64,000 nucleotides of DNA from Clostridium simiarum (GCF_018919175.1 NZ_JAHLQL010000003.1:248001-312000), one strand, 5' to 3'. Numbered from the stretch's first letter, positions 16,508 to 25,211 are shown. Translations and numbers: made by a program. Notes: generated by a model not told the origin, from the letters alone.

Positions 16508-16539
16508 TTAACCACACAGATTGTACTGTGTGGTTTTTA
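16508..16539 (+). terminator. Tandem terminator 3 of the importer leader
   Basis: AACCACACAG (16510-16519) and CTGTGTGGTT (16526-16535) pair perfectly, followed by Ts. Its arms are near-identical to those of terminators 1 and 2, so the unit arose by tandem duplication. Confidence 0.75.
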
Positions 16540-16569
16540 TATAAAATAAATTTTAAAGGAGTATTTTTT

Positions 16570-17448
16570 ATGACAGGAATTGTATCTGTAGTAACACAAA
16601 GTTTAATTTTATCGATTATGGCATTAGGTATTTATATCAGCTATAAAATCTTAGATTTTCCAGACTTATCTGTTGATGGAAGCTTCTCACTAGGTGGTTC
16701 TGTTATTGCTTTATCTTTAACTAATGGAGTCTCTCCAATAATCGGAACCTTATTAGCTCTTATATGTGGCTTAATTTCTGGTCTTATTACTGGTATTTTA
16801 CACATTAAACTTAAAATTTCTAACTTACTTTCAGGAATTTTAGTTATGGGTATGCTTTACTCTATTAATTTAGGAATAATGGGAAAATCAAACCTTCCAT
16901 TATTTAATTTCAATCACTTATTTAATATACGTATTTCTCCACTAATATTAGTTATAGTTGCTGCATTATCTTGCAAATTTATTTTAGATTTATTCTTAAC
17001 TACTGGACTTGGATATACGTTAAAAGCTGTTGGTGATAATCCTCAAATGGTTAAATCATTAGGAATTGATATTGATATTATAAAAATATTAGGATTAATG
17101 TTATCTAATGCTATGGTTTCTTTATCTGGTAGCTTATATGCTCAGTTCCAAGGATTCTCTGATGTTAATATGGGCATTGGTACTTTGGTACTTGGAATAG
17201 CATCAATTATAATTGGTATATCTGTATTTAAGAGACTTACATTTATTAAGGCCACTACATCTATATTATTAGGAGCTTTAATCTATCAATTTACAATCTA
17301 TTTCGCAATAAATTTAGGTATAATACCTCCTAATAACTTAAAATTAATGACTTCTATAATAATAATTTTATTTTTAAGTATTGGTAACCCAAATATTTTT
17401 GCTAATAAAAATTTAAACAAAAGAGGTGTTGTAGATGCTACAAATTAA
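16570..17448 (+). CDS. ABC transporter permease, TrpY-like (amino-acid/tryptophan type importer)
   Basis: 292 residues with eight to nine membrane segments and the glycine/serine-rich pattern of the BPD_transp_2 family (YISYKILDFPDLSVDGSFSLG near the N terminus). A longer open frame back to 16441 runs through the terminators; AAAGGAG before the ATG at 16570 fixes the start. It overlaps the ATPase gene by 14 bases. With the ATPase and the lipoprotein at 18312 it forms a TrpXYZ-type importer; the family includes tryptophan, tyrosine and other carriers. Substrate not proven. Confidence 0.85.
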   Translation: MTGIVSVVTQSLILSIMALGIYISYKILDFPDLSVDGSFSLGGSVIALSLTNGVSPIIGTLLALICGLISGLITGILHIKLKISNLLSGILVMGMLYSINLGIMGKSNLPLFNFNHLFNIRISPLILVIVAALSCKFILDLFLTTGLGYTLKAVGDNPQMVKSLGIDIDIIKILGLMLSNAMVSLSGSLYAQFQGFSDVNMGIGTLVLGIASIIIGISVFKRLTFIKATTSILLGALIYQFTIYFAINLGIIPPNNLKLMTSIIIILFLSIGNPNIFANKNLNKRGVVDATN

Positions 17449-18190
17449 AAATATCTCAAAAACATTCCCCAATCCATATGGAGATCCTAATACAATCTTC
17501 AAAGATCTCTCACTAACTATAAATAAAGGGGAATTTGTTAGTATCATTGGAAGTAATGGCACAGGTAAATCTACTTTACTTAATATAATCTCAGGATTTA
17601 TAAAAGAAAGCCAAGGCGATATTTTATTAGATGGTAATAACTTAACAAAACTAGCTGAGCATAAAAAAACTCAGTTAATAAGTAGAGTATTCCAAGATCC
17701 GAGTTTAGGCACTTGTCCTTCTATGACAGTCAGAGAAAATTTATCCTTAGCTCTAAATAAAGGGAGTTTACTAAATCTTAAAAAGTGTCTTCGTCACAAA
17801 ACCGAAGTTATGGAAGATTTATTAGAAGATATATCACTTGATCTAAAAAAATATTTAGATGTTCAAGTAAAATATTTATCTGGAGGTCAAAGACAAGCAC
17901 TTTCCCTAATTATGTCTAGTATTACAAACCCAAAGGTCTTATTACTAGATGAACATACTGCTGCCTTAGATCCTAAAACCTCAAATGAAATTATAGATTT
18001 AACTAATAAAATTGTTAGAGAAAAAAATATAACTACATTGATGGTAACTCATAATCTAAAACATGCTATCAACTATGGTGATAGACTTATAATGCTTCAT
18101 AAAGGTAGAATAATTTTAGATATAAGCGGTGATGAGAAATTAAATATCACTATAGAAGAAATACTAGATAAATTTGAATATGCAGTTTAA
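17435..18190 (+). CDS. ABC transporter ATP-binding protein, TrpZ-like
   Basis: 251 residues: Walker A IIGSNGTGKST, Q-loop ISRVFQDPSLG, signature LSGGQRQAL, Walker B VLLLDEHTAALD and H-loop VTHN. The His-Thr after Asp-Glu in Walker B is typical of this importer subfamily. Cotranslated with the permease. Confidence 0.9.
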   Translation: MLQIKNISKTFPNPYGDPNTIFKDLSLTINKGEFVSIIGSNGTGKSTLLNIISGFIKESQGDILLDGNNLTKLAEHKKTQLISRVFQDPSLGTCPSMTVRENLSLALNKGSLLNLKKCLRHKTEVMEDLLEDISLDLKKYLDVQVKYLSGGQRQALSLIMSSITNPKVLLLDEHTAALDPKTSNEIIDLTNKIVREKNITTLMVTHNLKHAINYGDRLIMLHKGRIILDISGDEKLNITIEEILDKFEYAV

Positions 18191-18311
18191 GATATAAAAC
18201 TTAATTTATATCTTAATTAATGTTAAATAAATTTGTGTATAAATTTAATAATGTATATGAACATATGAATGTATGAGCACGTATAAATATGGACTTTAGG
18301 AGGATTATATT

Positions 18312-19319
18312 ATGATAATAAAAAATAAGTTAATAAATTTAATTTTAATAGCATCAGTCGGAGTCTCTTTACTTACAGGTTGTTCAAAAAATATTAATGA
18401 CAAATCATCTAATTCAAATAAGAATATCAAAAACATAGGTATTACTCAGCTAGTAGAGCACCCATCTTTAGATAAAGCAAGATACGGGTTCATAAAAGCA
18501 CTAGAAGATAACGGATATAAAGATGGAGAAAATATAAAAATTGATTACCAAAATGCTCAAAATGATATGCCTACAACTCAAACAATTGCAAATAAGTTTG
18601 TGTCTGATAAAAAAGATCTAATATATGCTATATCAACGCCATCAGCTCAAGCAGCTTATAACACAACTAAAAATATACCTATTCTAATGACTGCTGTTAC
18701 TGATCCAGTCGCTGCTGGTTTAGTAAAATCTATAGATATGCCTGGAGGAAATATATCTGGTACATCAGATTATATATCTATAGATAAAAATCTTGAATTG
18801 ATTAAAACACTTATTCCAAATGCTAAAACTATAGGTGTTTTATATAATACTAGTGAAGTAAATTCAAAAGTACAGGTTGATATGCTAAAAGAGTATGCAT
18901 CTAAAAAAAATTATAAAATTATAGAAAAGGGTGTTTCCTCTGCAAATGAAATTAATCAAGCCATGTCTAGTTTAATAGTTAATATAGATGTTTTATATGT
19001 TCCAACAGATAACTTAATTGTTTCTTCTATGCCGATAGTTTCTAGAATCGCTACTGATAATAAAGTTCCAGTAATCGCCTCAGAAGATGGTTCTGTCAAA
19101 TCTGGTGCACTTGCATGTCAAGGTATAGACTACGAAAAATTAGGCTATAAAACTGGAGAACTTGCTGTTAAAGTTTTAAATGGTGAGCAAGTATCTAATA
19201 TTCCTGTAACTATGTTAGATGAAACTCAAATAATAGTTAATGAAGATACTTTAAAATCTCTTTCTATGGAAAAAATTAATGATAAAAACATAGTATATGT
19301 TAAAACTGACAAAAATTAA
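18312..19319 (+). CDS. ABC transporter substrate-binding lipoprotein, TrpX-like
   Basis: 335 residues with a lipoprotein signal peptide ending LLTGC (Cys near 24), then a Ser/Asn-rich tether and a two-lobed periplasmic-binding fold of the ABC_sub_bind family (GITQLVEHPSLDKARYGF, DKKDLIYAISTPSAQAAYN, TDPVAAGLV, GVLYNTSEVNSK). GGAGGATTAT precedes the ATG. It is the capture protein of the importer; the 121-base gap from the ATPase gene shows no terminator. The family binds aromatic or other amino acids. Confidence 0.88.
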   Translation: MIIKNKLINLILIASVGVSLLTGCSKNINDKSSNSNKNIKNIGITQLVEHPSLDKARYGFIKALEDNGYKDGENIKIDYQNAQNDMPTTQTIANKFVSDKKDLIYAISTPSAQAAYNTTKNIPILMTAVTDPVAAGLVKSIDMPGGNISGTSDYISIDKNLELIKTLIPNAKTIGVLYNTSEVNSKVQVDMLKEYASKKNYKIIEKGVSSANEINQAMSSLIVNIDVLYVPTDNLIVSSMPIVSRIATDNKVPVIASEDGSVKSGALACQGIDYEKLGYKTGELAVKVLNGEQVSNIPVTMLDETQIIVNEDTLKSLSMEKINDKNIVYVKTDKN

Positions 19320-19360
19320 TTAAGGAGCATGGTGTAAAAAACAAAAATATATATTATATA

Positions 19361-19408
19361 AAAGGTAACCCATATTGATTATTTTATCAATATGGGTTAC
19401 CTTTATTT
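19361..19408 (+). terminator. Strong terminator after the importer operon
   Basis: AAAGGTAACCCATATTGAT and ATCAATATGGGTTACCTTT form a perfect 19-bp stem followed by ATTTC. Confidence 0.85.
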
Positions 19409-19467
19409 CAATGGTGAAGGCGAGGCACGATCAACATGTCTCCTATATCCAATTATCCAATTTTAGT

Positions 19468-19735
19468 AAAAACCTCATTTATTTATAGGAAACTCCTTTT
19501 CACATTTGTTCAAAGGAGTAAGTTCGCCTAACCAAATATAAAATTTGGAGGCTTACTTATAGGAAACTCCTTCTCACACTTGTTCGAAGAAGTAAGTTCT
19601 ACTAATCAAATATAAAATTTGGAGGCTTACTTATGGTACGGTTCTCCGTAACTACTCTAAATGAGATTTTTCCATTTTATTCTTGTGTGTATATTCTACA
19701 TAAATATGGTATAATTCTAAAGTAATATTTTGAAA
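19468..19735 (+). repeat. att repeat, copy C (two internal modules)
   Basis: Left arm AAAAACCTCATTTA at 19468; then two copies of an ~80-base module (GGAAACTCC... to ...GGAGGCTTACTTAT), the second ending in the core at 19627-19647, which equals the rlmH 3' end base for base. Then comes the right flank GTAACTACTCTAAATGAG with a T run and TATTCTACATAAATATGG to about 19735. The left and right arms pair with each other. Each module contains two small hairpins. The upstream TAGCC hairpin seen in copies B, D, E and G is absent. Confidence 0.8.
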
Positions 19736-19828
19736 TCCGTAGTAGGATGGCTGCGGAGGTTTTGAACGTTTTATCCTCCTGGGCTATTGGTGAACTATTT
19801 CACTATAGCTAAGGGGGTGGTATTGGAT

Positions 19829-19990
19829 ATGTTTGATACTTTTATAAAATGTATATCAATTGTTTATGTAATAAAATTAGTTTTAAAACATAATCTTTTT
19901 ATACATCACTTAAAAATAAAGATTAAGTTTCTTGGTCTTGATATAGAAGTTAAAAGCAAAGAAAAAAGTGCTCCATCCAACGAAGATTAG
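19829..19990 (+). CDS. Small single-span membrane protein (53 aa)
   Basis: MFDTFIKCISIVYVIKLVLK, then a basic segment (KHNLFIHHLKIKIKF) and a charged tail ending SAPSNED. AAGGGGGTGG lies 8-18 bases upstream; a TTG two codons earlier (19823) is equally well placed. It starts right inside the putative cassette behind copy C. The size and the one-span-plus-basic-tail design fit a small toxin or membrane regulator, but I do not recognise the family. Confidence 0.45.
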   Translation: MFDTFIKCISIVYVIKLVLKHNLFIHHLKIKIKFLGLDIEVKSKEKSAPSNED

Positions 19991-20060
19991 CACCTTTTCT
20001 TAATTAACCTTATTAATTTCATCCAATAGCCCTAAAACAAAATAAATGTTCTAAGGATTG

Positions 20061-20090
20061 CTTAGTGCTACCAACACTAAGCTTTTCTTA
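20061..20090 (+). terminator. Terminator hairpin
   Basis: GCTTAGTG and CACTAAGC form a stem around CTACCAA, followed by TTTTCTT. It ends the small-ORF transcript and faces the flavoprotein gene on the other strand. Confidence 0.75.
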
Positions 20091-20198
20091 TTTATATTAT
20101 ATCAAATTTTCATAAAAAATAAACATAAATAATTTTTTATATTTAAGATTATTAACTGTTCAATAGTTAGAATTTTACGAGCTATTTTCTATCATAAA

Positions 20199-20756
20199 TT
20201 ATTCTCCTAACTCATTAAAAAATTTTGCAATACCATTTATCCCTCTTATAGCATTAATATCTGTAATTGCTGGATTGCTATTTGTATTATGACTATACAC
20301 AAGTGGAAATATATCATATGAATTCATATGATGAAGCAAAGTACATGCTGTTTCATATGGTTTATCTACGCTTTCATCGCCCCCACCAACGACAATAACA
20401 GCACTTTTTTTAGGCTTTTTGATTGGAATCTCTTTACGAAAAAACTTTCCACAAAAATAAGTCTGAAGCCTGCTTCCAACACTCAACAATACTCCTGTTA
20501 ATTCTGAAAAATAAATAGGAGATGCAATTAAAATATTATCGCATTCCTGTATATTCTTATAAATTTCCTGCATTTCGTCATCAATACAACAACCTTCATT
20601 TTCCCAACAAAATCTACAATCAACACATGGGTTTATTTTGCAATTATATGTATTAACTATTCTATACTCACGATTTAACTGATTAACCAGTTCATTTATC
20701 AAACTAGCAGTATCTCCGTCCTTCCTTGGAGAACCATTGAATATTAATGTTTTCAT
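20199..20756 (-). CDS. NADPH-dependent FMN reductase / flavodoxin-family protein
   Basis: 185 residues. The FMN phosphate-binding loop NGSPRKDGDT is at residues ~7-16. A cysteine-rich stretch, NPCVDCRFCWENEGC (about 50-65), is typical of the WrbA/iron-sulfur-flavoprotein group. ILIASPIYFSE follows as in this family. I start at the ATG at 20756 after GATGAGGGT; an upstream in-frame TTG at 20807 would add 17 residues before the flavin loop, which is unlikely. Probable role: cytoplasmic reduction of quinones, nitro compounds or other xenobiotics. Confidence 0.85.
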   Translation of the reverse strand: MKTLIFNGSPRKDGDTASLINELVNQLNREYRIVNTYNCKINPCVDCRFCWENEGCCIDDEMQEIYKNIQECDNILIASPIYFSELTGVLLSVGSRLQTYFCGKFFRKEIPIKKPKKSAVIVVGGGDESVDKPYETACTLLHHMNSYDIFPLVYSHNTNSNPAITDINAIRGINGIAKFFNELGE

Positions 20757-20828
20757 AATACCCTCATCTTCTTCTCCTTCACAAATTACTATTTGTCTAT
20801 CACTCAAATTTGTTCCTACTTTTATTAT

Positions 20829-21085
20829 AACATATTTTGTAAATATTACATATTAAACTCATTTTATCTTATTACTTACGATACAGTATTTTTACTTATA
20901 AAAATAGCCCTAACCAAGTTAAATCAATGGTTAAGACTATAAACCGCATTTACTTATAGGAAACTCCTTCTCACACTTGTTCGAAGGAGTAAGTTCTGCT
21001 AATCAAATATAAAATTTGGAGCCTTACTTATGGTATGGTTCTCCGTAACTACTCTAAGTGAGTTTTTCCATTTTATCCTTCTGGA
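20829..21085 (+). repeat. att repeat, copy D (one module)
   Basis: Long left arm shared with copy E from AACATATTTTGTAAATATTA onward, imperfect TAGCC...GACTA hairpin (20905-20939), ACCGCATTTACTTATAGG, one internal module, core at 21024-21044 with one change (GGTATGG for GGTACGG), then GTAACTACTCTAAGTGAG with Ts. It lies between the flavoprotein and the XRE/effector gene. Confidence 0.8.
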
Positions 21086-21096
21086 ATATTATAAAA

Positions 21097-21792
21097 CTAG
21101 TCCTCAACAGCTATATATACATCCATATAGCAAATACCATCCTTCTCATATACCTTTTCAAAACAATGTATGATATCTTTACCTTTCTTATGATTATAAC
21201 AATTTACCTCCATATATATCATAAGTGTCTTATATGCATTTGGAATAAGAGAAAATGGTTCAATAAAAGGTTCCTTAATAGTAATAATTGCATAGCGTTG
21301 TTCTTTTTGAGTTATAACTTCTAAGTTATTATTCCCTATTTCAAAATTTAGAGGTAAAATACATGCTGCCTCATATCCATGCATATTATACACATTGATT
21401 TGTTCCTGTGATACATATGGGAAATCCCATCCTATTATTTCTGGTTCATTAATTCCATTACTATTAGCCCAATCTTTTATGTGTTTTATAGCATCATCTT
21501 CCGGCTCTACACTTATTACTGCATATTTAACAAAAGCAAATGAGGTTACTTCTTCTACTCTAAGATTTGAATAAGCTTCATTAATCATATTTATATCTTC
21601 CCTAACTAACTTATCCATAGAGCATGAAAAAAGTTTGCATAATTCTATTACCTTATCCATTTCAGGATATGTGCCATCAAGTTCCCACTTCGAAACAGTT
21701 TGACGAGAAACTCCCATTTTCTCTGCCAACTCTTCTTGAGTCATTCCCTTATGCATTTTTCTTAAAAATTGAATATTTTGTCCAAAACTCAT
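21097..21792 (-). CDS. XRE-family HTH regulator with effector-binding domain
   Basis: 231 residues: N-terminal Cro/CI HTH (MTQEELAEKMGVSRQTVSKW, about 17-36) followed by a GyrI/AraC-type effector-binding domain (about 75-231, including GYEAACILPLNFEI and an ending CYMDVYIAVED). It would sense a small molecule, perhaps a drug, and control transcription. TAAAGGAGGGTATA precedes the ATG. No obvious target gene shares its cassette. The stop lies about 12 bases from repeat copy D. Confidence 0.8.
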   Translation of the reverse strand: MSFGQNIQFLRKMHKGMTQEELAEKMGVSRQTVSKWELDGTYPEMDKVIELCKLFSCSMDKLVREDINMINEAYSNLRVEEVTSFAFVKYAVISVEPEDDAIKHIKDWANSNGINEPEIIGWDFPYVSQEQINVYNMHGYEAACILPLNFEIGNNNLEVITQKEQRYAIITIKEPFIEPFSLIPNAYKTLMIYMEVNCYNHKKGKDIIHCFEKVYEKDGICYMDVYIAVED

Positions 21793-22003
21793 GTTATATA
21801 CCCTCCTTTATATTCCGATAAACTTATTATAACGTAAAGTAGTCTTATCCTTACACCAACCTTTAATTTCTTTTATATCATTTTTAGCAACTTAAAGTTG
21901 CAATTTCTAATTTAAAATTATTGAGCAATTAATCGTATATAAATAATATTCTATAGAACCTTTACCTATCTAATATATGGACTTAATCCTATCACTTTAC
22001 AAT

Positions 22004-22275
22004 AACATAATTTATAAATATTACATATTAAACTCATTTTATCTACTTACTTGTGATACAGTGTTTTTACTTATAAAAATAGCCCTAACCAAGTTAAATC
22101 AATGGTTAATGCTATAAACCTCATTTACTTATAGGAAACTCCTTTTTACATTTGTTCAAAGGAGTAAGTTCGCCTAGCCAAATATAAAATTTGGAAGCTT
22201 ACTTATGGTACGGTTCTCCGTATCACCTATAAATGAGGTTTTTCCATTTTCTTCTTCCGTATATATTCTACATCT
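22004..22275 (+). repeat. att repeat, copy E (one module)
   Basis: Left arm from AACATAATTTATAAATATTA, hairpin TAGCCCTAACCA / TGGTTAATGCTA, AAACCTCATTTACTTATAGG, one module almost identical to that in copy G, and a core at 22199-22219 identical to the rlmH end. Then GTATCACCTATAAATGAGG with Ts and a short right flank ending TATATATTCTACATCTTCG. AAACCTCATTTA and TAAATGAGGTTT pair across the core. Confidence 0.85.
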
Positions 22276-22396
22276 TCGTAGTTGCTGCTACTACTTTCTC
22301 TCCCATAATTAACAATTCCTTTACCGCATCATATGTATAAAATCCACTATTAGACAAATAATAGTTTTGTGACTATTAAATGAGAAGGAGAGTAGT

Positions 22397-22942
22397 ATGA
22401 ATCTAATAACGAAAGGAAGTAAGATTATTATGGGAATTTTAAGTGGAAGTCCTCAAGATGAGCCTTTACATTATGGAGAAGTATTTGGACTATGGAGCTC
22501 TTTATCAGTTGCAAAAGGTGCATTAGACAGTTATCAAGTTTATATTAATCATACTGGTGACCAAGAGTTAAAAGCGTTTTTAAAACAAGTAATCGAATCA
22601 TCAATCAAACCATCAATAAAAGAAATAGAGGAAGTATTACTACATAACGATATCGCGGTTCCACCCACACCAGCAGAACGACCTGAAGCAGACCTTGAAC
22701 AAATTCCAGTTGGAGCGAGATTGCAAGATGCACAAATAGCGTATATAGTAGCTGCTGATATAGCAGCAGGTGTTGTAGCAAATAGTCAAGGAATGAGTCA
22801 ATCAATTCGTGAAGATGTTGGATTATTATTTGGTCAAATGGGTGCAAAAAAAGCAAAAGATGGCGCAGCATTATTACAAATCATGAAAGATAAAGGTTGG
22901 TTAGTTCCACCACCACTTCATCATGAAACAAAACAACAATAA
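22397..22942 (+). CDS. DUF3231 family protein
   Basis: 181 residues, all-helical. HYGEVFGLWSSLSVAKGAL near the N terminus and MGAKKAKDGAALLQIMKDKGWL near the C terminus are the metal-binding-bundle repeats of DUF3231 proteins, ferritin-like proteins common in Bacillus. Here only one half of the usual two-fold protein is present. GAGAAGGAGAG precedes the ATG. Codon use stands out: CGA, CGT, GCG and CCC codons and CG dinucleotides are far more frequent than in flanking genes, which suggests transfer from a Bacillus-like donor. Role unknown; redox or stress protection is possible. Confidence 0.8.
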   Translation: MNLITKGSKIIMGILSGSPQDEPLHYGEVFGLWSSLSVAKGALDSYQVYINHTGDQELKAFLKQVIESSIKPSIKEIEEVLLHNDIAVPPTPAERPEADLEQIPVGARLQDAQIAYIVAADIAAGVVANSQGMSQSIREDVGLLFGQMGAKKAKDGAALLQIMKDKGWLVPPPLHHETKQQ

Positions 22943-22956
22943 TTAATAACAAGTTC

Positions 22957-23090
22957 CTAAAAAGGTAGAAAAACAGATAAAAATATCTGCTTTCTACTTT
23001 TTTTATTCTATAGGAAATTATAAAATTTTAAATCTGTGTATAACTCTATAAAGGTACAGAAACACACAGTCTGCGAAGCAGATTTTTTTA
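22957..23090 (+). terminator. Two hairpin terminators after the DUF3231 gene
   Basis: First: AAAGGTAGAAA...TTTCTAC with nested AGATA/TATCT and a T run (about 22961-23003). Second: AGTCTGC-GAA-GCAGATT and Ts (about 23060-23090). A third hairpin, AGGCGAATCC / GGATTCGCCT, lies at 23137-23163. The 560-base gap to the GNAT gene otherwise holds only repeat copy F. Confidence 0.75.
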
Positions 23091-23233
23091 TATTATTTAA
23101 ATAATGTAAGGTGTTAGTTGTAGAAGAAAAGAAGGCGAATCCTAAAAATAATGGATTCGCCTAGAAATTAACCTTATCCTCTTTTTTGTACATTTAAATG
23201 GTGGAGTCGAATCTTATTGAACCACTTATTGCA

Positions 23234-23345
23234 AAAGACCTCAGTTACTTGTGGTACGGTTCTCCGTAACTTCTCTAAATGAGGTTTTCCTATTTTACTA
23301 TTCTGTGTAAAGCCTCCATAATTACGATATAATTCTAAATCATAA
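23234..23345 (+). repeat. att repeat, copy F (no internal module)
   Basis: AAGACCTCAGTTACTTG runs straight into the core (23245-23265, one change from rlmH), then GTAACTTCTCTAAATGAGG and the long right flank with TTCTGTGTAAAG and ATATAATTCTAAAT. This is the minimal form: arms plus core without the ~80-base module. Confidence 0.75.
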
Positions 23346-23503
23346 ATTACCTAGCTTTCTCTAATACTCTTACAAATCCTGATTTAATATACATACTTAT
23401 TGATTTATCTAAGCAGGTAACCACTCTTATAGTCTTTTACTCTATAAAAATTTAATGATTCCTATAATAATTTCTGCTACTTAAATATAGTACCTCTATT
23501 TGA

Positions 23504-24001
23504 TTACACATTAAATATCTGAACATTCCCATCTAAATCATCAAGTTTTTCTTTTGATTCTATATATTTAATACCTTGATTCTCATAAAATTTTATCCAA
23601 AAATTCACTGCTATCTTATTAGTTGATATTTGTACTATTCTATATTTTCCTTTACATTGATCTAACAAAATTCTAATTGCAGCAATACCTATACCCTTCT
23701 TTCTAAAACCCTTTAATATAAATAGCTCATGAATAACATAATCAATATCTTTTGGAACGTATTTTCCCTTATTAAAGAGAACAAAACCTGCCACTTCACC
23801 TTGATAAATTATAAAATAAGGAGTTAAATCCTCTGATTTAAAATATAATTCTAAACCATCATATTCAAATCTTCCCTCCTCATTAATTTTCAAATCAGCT
23901 GCAAACTCTGATAAATCGTGTAAATATATACTCATTAAATTCTCCAGCTTTGCTTTTGAGTCTACTGTTATTCTTTCTAGTTTTGTTTCATTTAAATTCA
24001 T
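23504..24001 (-). CDS. GNAT family N-acetyltransferase
   Basis: 165 residues. The acetyl-CoA-binding motif A is LFILKGFRKKGIGIAAIR (about 93-110), with a preceding beta strand GEVAGFVLFNKG and a C-terminal NFWIKFYENQG. The N-terminal IYLHDLSEF is shared with the neighbouring GNAT, showing that the pair are paralogs. Substrate unknown; cassette-borne GNATs often modify drugs. Confidence 0.85.
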   Translation of the reverse strand: MNLNETKLERITVDSKAKLENLMSIYLHDLSEFAADLKINEEGRFEYDGLELYFKSEDLTPYFIIYQGEVAGFVLFNKGKYVPKDIDYVIHELFILKGFRKKGIGIAAIRILLDQCKGKYRIVQISTNKIAVNFWIKFYENQGIKYIESKEKLDDLDGNVQIFNV

Positions 24002-24028
24002 TTTATAAATCCCCCAACTAATTTGTTT

Positions 24029-24601
24029 TTAATTATACCTCTTGAAATAACTTAAATGTACTATATATTTGAATGTATTATTAAATGTAAATATTAGTTT
24101 ATACCCGTCAAATGTTGTCTCATGATTTTCTTCAAAGTTACCCTGAGTATAATCATTAATAGTTTTTCTCCAAAACTTTTCTGCCCTTGGGTTTGTCCCT
24201 GATGGAGCCACATATAATCCCCATTTTCCTGAAAATTTATTAAATATCTGCTTTGCTGCAATGGATGCAATCTCTTTTCCCCTATATGGTCTTAATAAAA
24301 AGAACTCGTAAACGTAATAATCCATTCCTTCTGGTGCAAATTTACCAGTTGATACCAAGTCAAATCCAGCTGGTTTTCCGTCCACCATTATAATAAATGG
24401 AAATAGATAATTAGGATTTTCAAACCAAACATTTTGAACATCATATTGCTCAATTAATGTTTTTATAGGCTCATCCTCGTAAATCCCATATTCATTAGGT
24501 ACATTTCCATAAATCTCTGATAAGTCATGTAAATACAATGGATAAATATTCTTTATAATCTTTGCCTGTTCTTCATTTGCCAAGACTACTTTAACCCCCA
24601 A
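24029..24601 (-). CDS. GNAT family N-acetyltransferase (paralog of the next gene)
   Basis: 190 residues. YLHDLSEIYG near residue 25, motif A FFLLRPYRGKEIASIAAKQ, then AEKFWRKTINDY. I place the start at the TTG at 24601, since GGAGGGTGAG lies just before it; an ATG at 24616 overlaps that Shine-Dalgarno and has none of its own. It ends 28 bases before the second GNAT and is cotranscribed with it. Confidence 0.8.
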   Translation of the reverse strand: MGVKVVLANEEQAKIIKNIYPLYLHDLSEIYGNVPNEYGIYEDEPIKTLIEQYDVQNVWFENPNYLFPFIIMVDGKPAGFDLVSTGKFAPEGMDYYVYEFFLLRPYRGKEIASIAAKQIFNKFSGKWGLYVAPSGTNPRAEKFWRKTINDYTQGNFEENHETTFDGYKLIFTFNNTFKYIVHLSYFKRYN

Positions 24602-24818
24602 AATCTCACCCTCCATCTAATAATATAAATTGAAAAATAAATAGCATGCTAATTTTAACTTTAATTAGCATGCTGATTATAAATAGGACATTATCTTTAA
24701 TTTAAATTTAACTTACAATGTCTACTTAAAATCAGATAAGGTTTCCTTATATAACTCTATAAAAAATCATATCATTAATTTAAATAAACATTCAATTTCA
24801 TAAATAGTTATGGCTTAA

Positions 24819-25097
24819 TTATGCGCATAACTTCTTCTTCTCTCTTATAATACGTCTTATACTTTGCTCTGATAAGTAATACATCTGTGCTAACTTTCTT
24901 ACACTCATACCATCATTATGTTTTTCAAAAATTTCAGCATTCCTATTTTTTAACATATATCTTGTACCACTTTTTTCTCCCCAAGCTTTATGACTATCAT
25001 TTTTTCTTGGTATATAAACAAATTCTCCATCAACATATTCTTGTATGGCTTTTATCATCTCTTCTGGTAACACATTATTTCCATTAATATATTTCAA
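24819..25097 (-). CDS. CD3324 family HTH protein
   Basis: 92 residues: MKYINGNNVLPEEMIKAIQEYVDGEFVYIP-type opening, a WGEKSGTR motif, and a C-terminal Mor/sigma-like helix-turn-helix (MSVRKLAQMYYLSEQSIRRI, about 63-82). Small cytoplasmic regulators of this kind are common in Clostridium; targets unknown. It is upstream of the GNAT genes on the same strand. Confidence 0.75.
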   Translation of the reverse strand: MKYINGNNVLPEEMIKAIQEYVDGEFVYIPRKNDSHKAWGEKSGTRYMLKNRNAEIFEKHNDGMSVRKLAQMYYLSEQSIRRIIREKKKLCA

Positions 25098-25211
25098 CGT
25101 CTTGCTCTCCTCTATTTTTATAGATTTGATTGCAAAAACTACTGAAACTCAGTAATGTGCTAAAAGAACCTAAGTTAATTAACATCTATTTTAAAGCATT
25201 TTTTAAATTAG

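Noticed and set aside
16178..16560. T-box or known riboswitch before the TrpXYZ-type importer
   Set aside because: No GGTGGNACCGCG block, no tryptophan codons in the leader ORF, and no motif of a riboswitch class I know.
16441..16569. N-terminal extension of the importer permease to 16441
   Set aside because: The extension would translate the terminator repeats; AAAGGAG places the start at 16570.
22605..22871. 88-residue minus-strand ORF
   Set aside because: Shadow of the DUF3231 gene; low-complexity Leu/His composition and no ribosome site.
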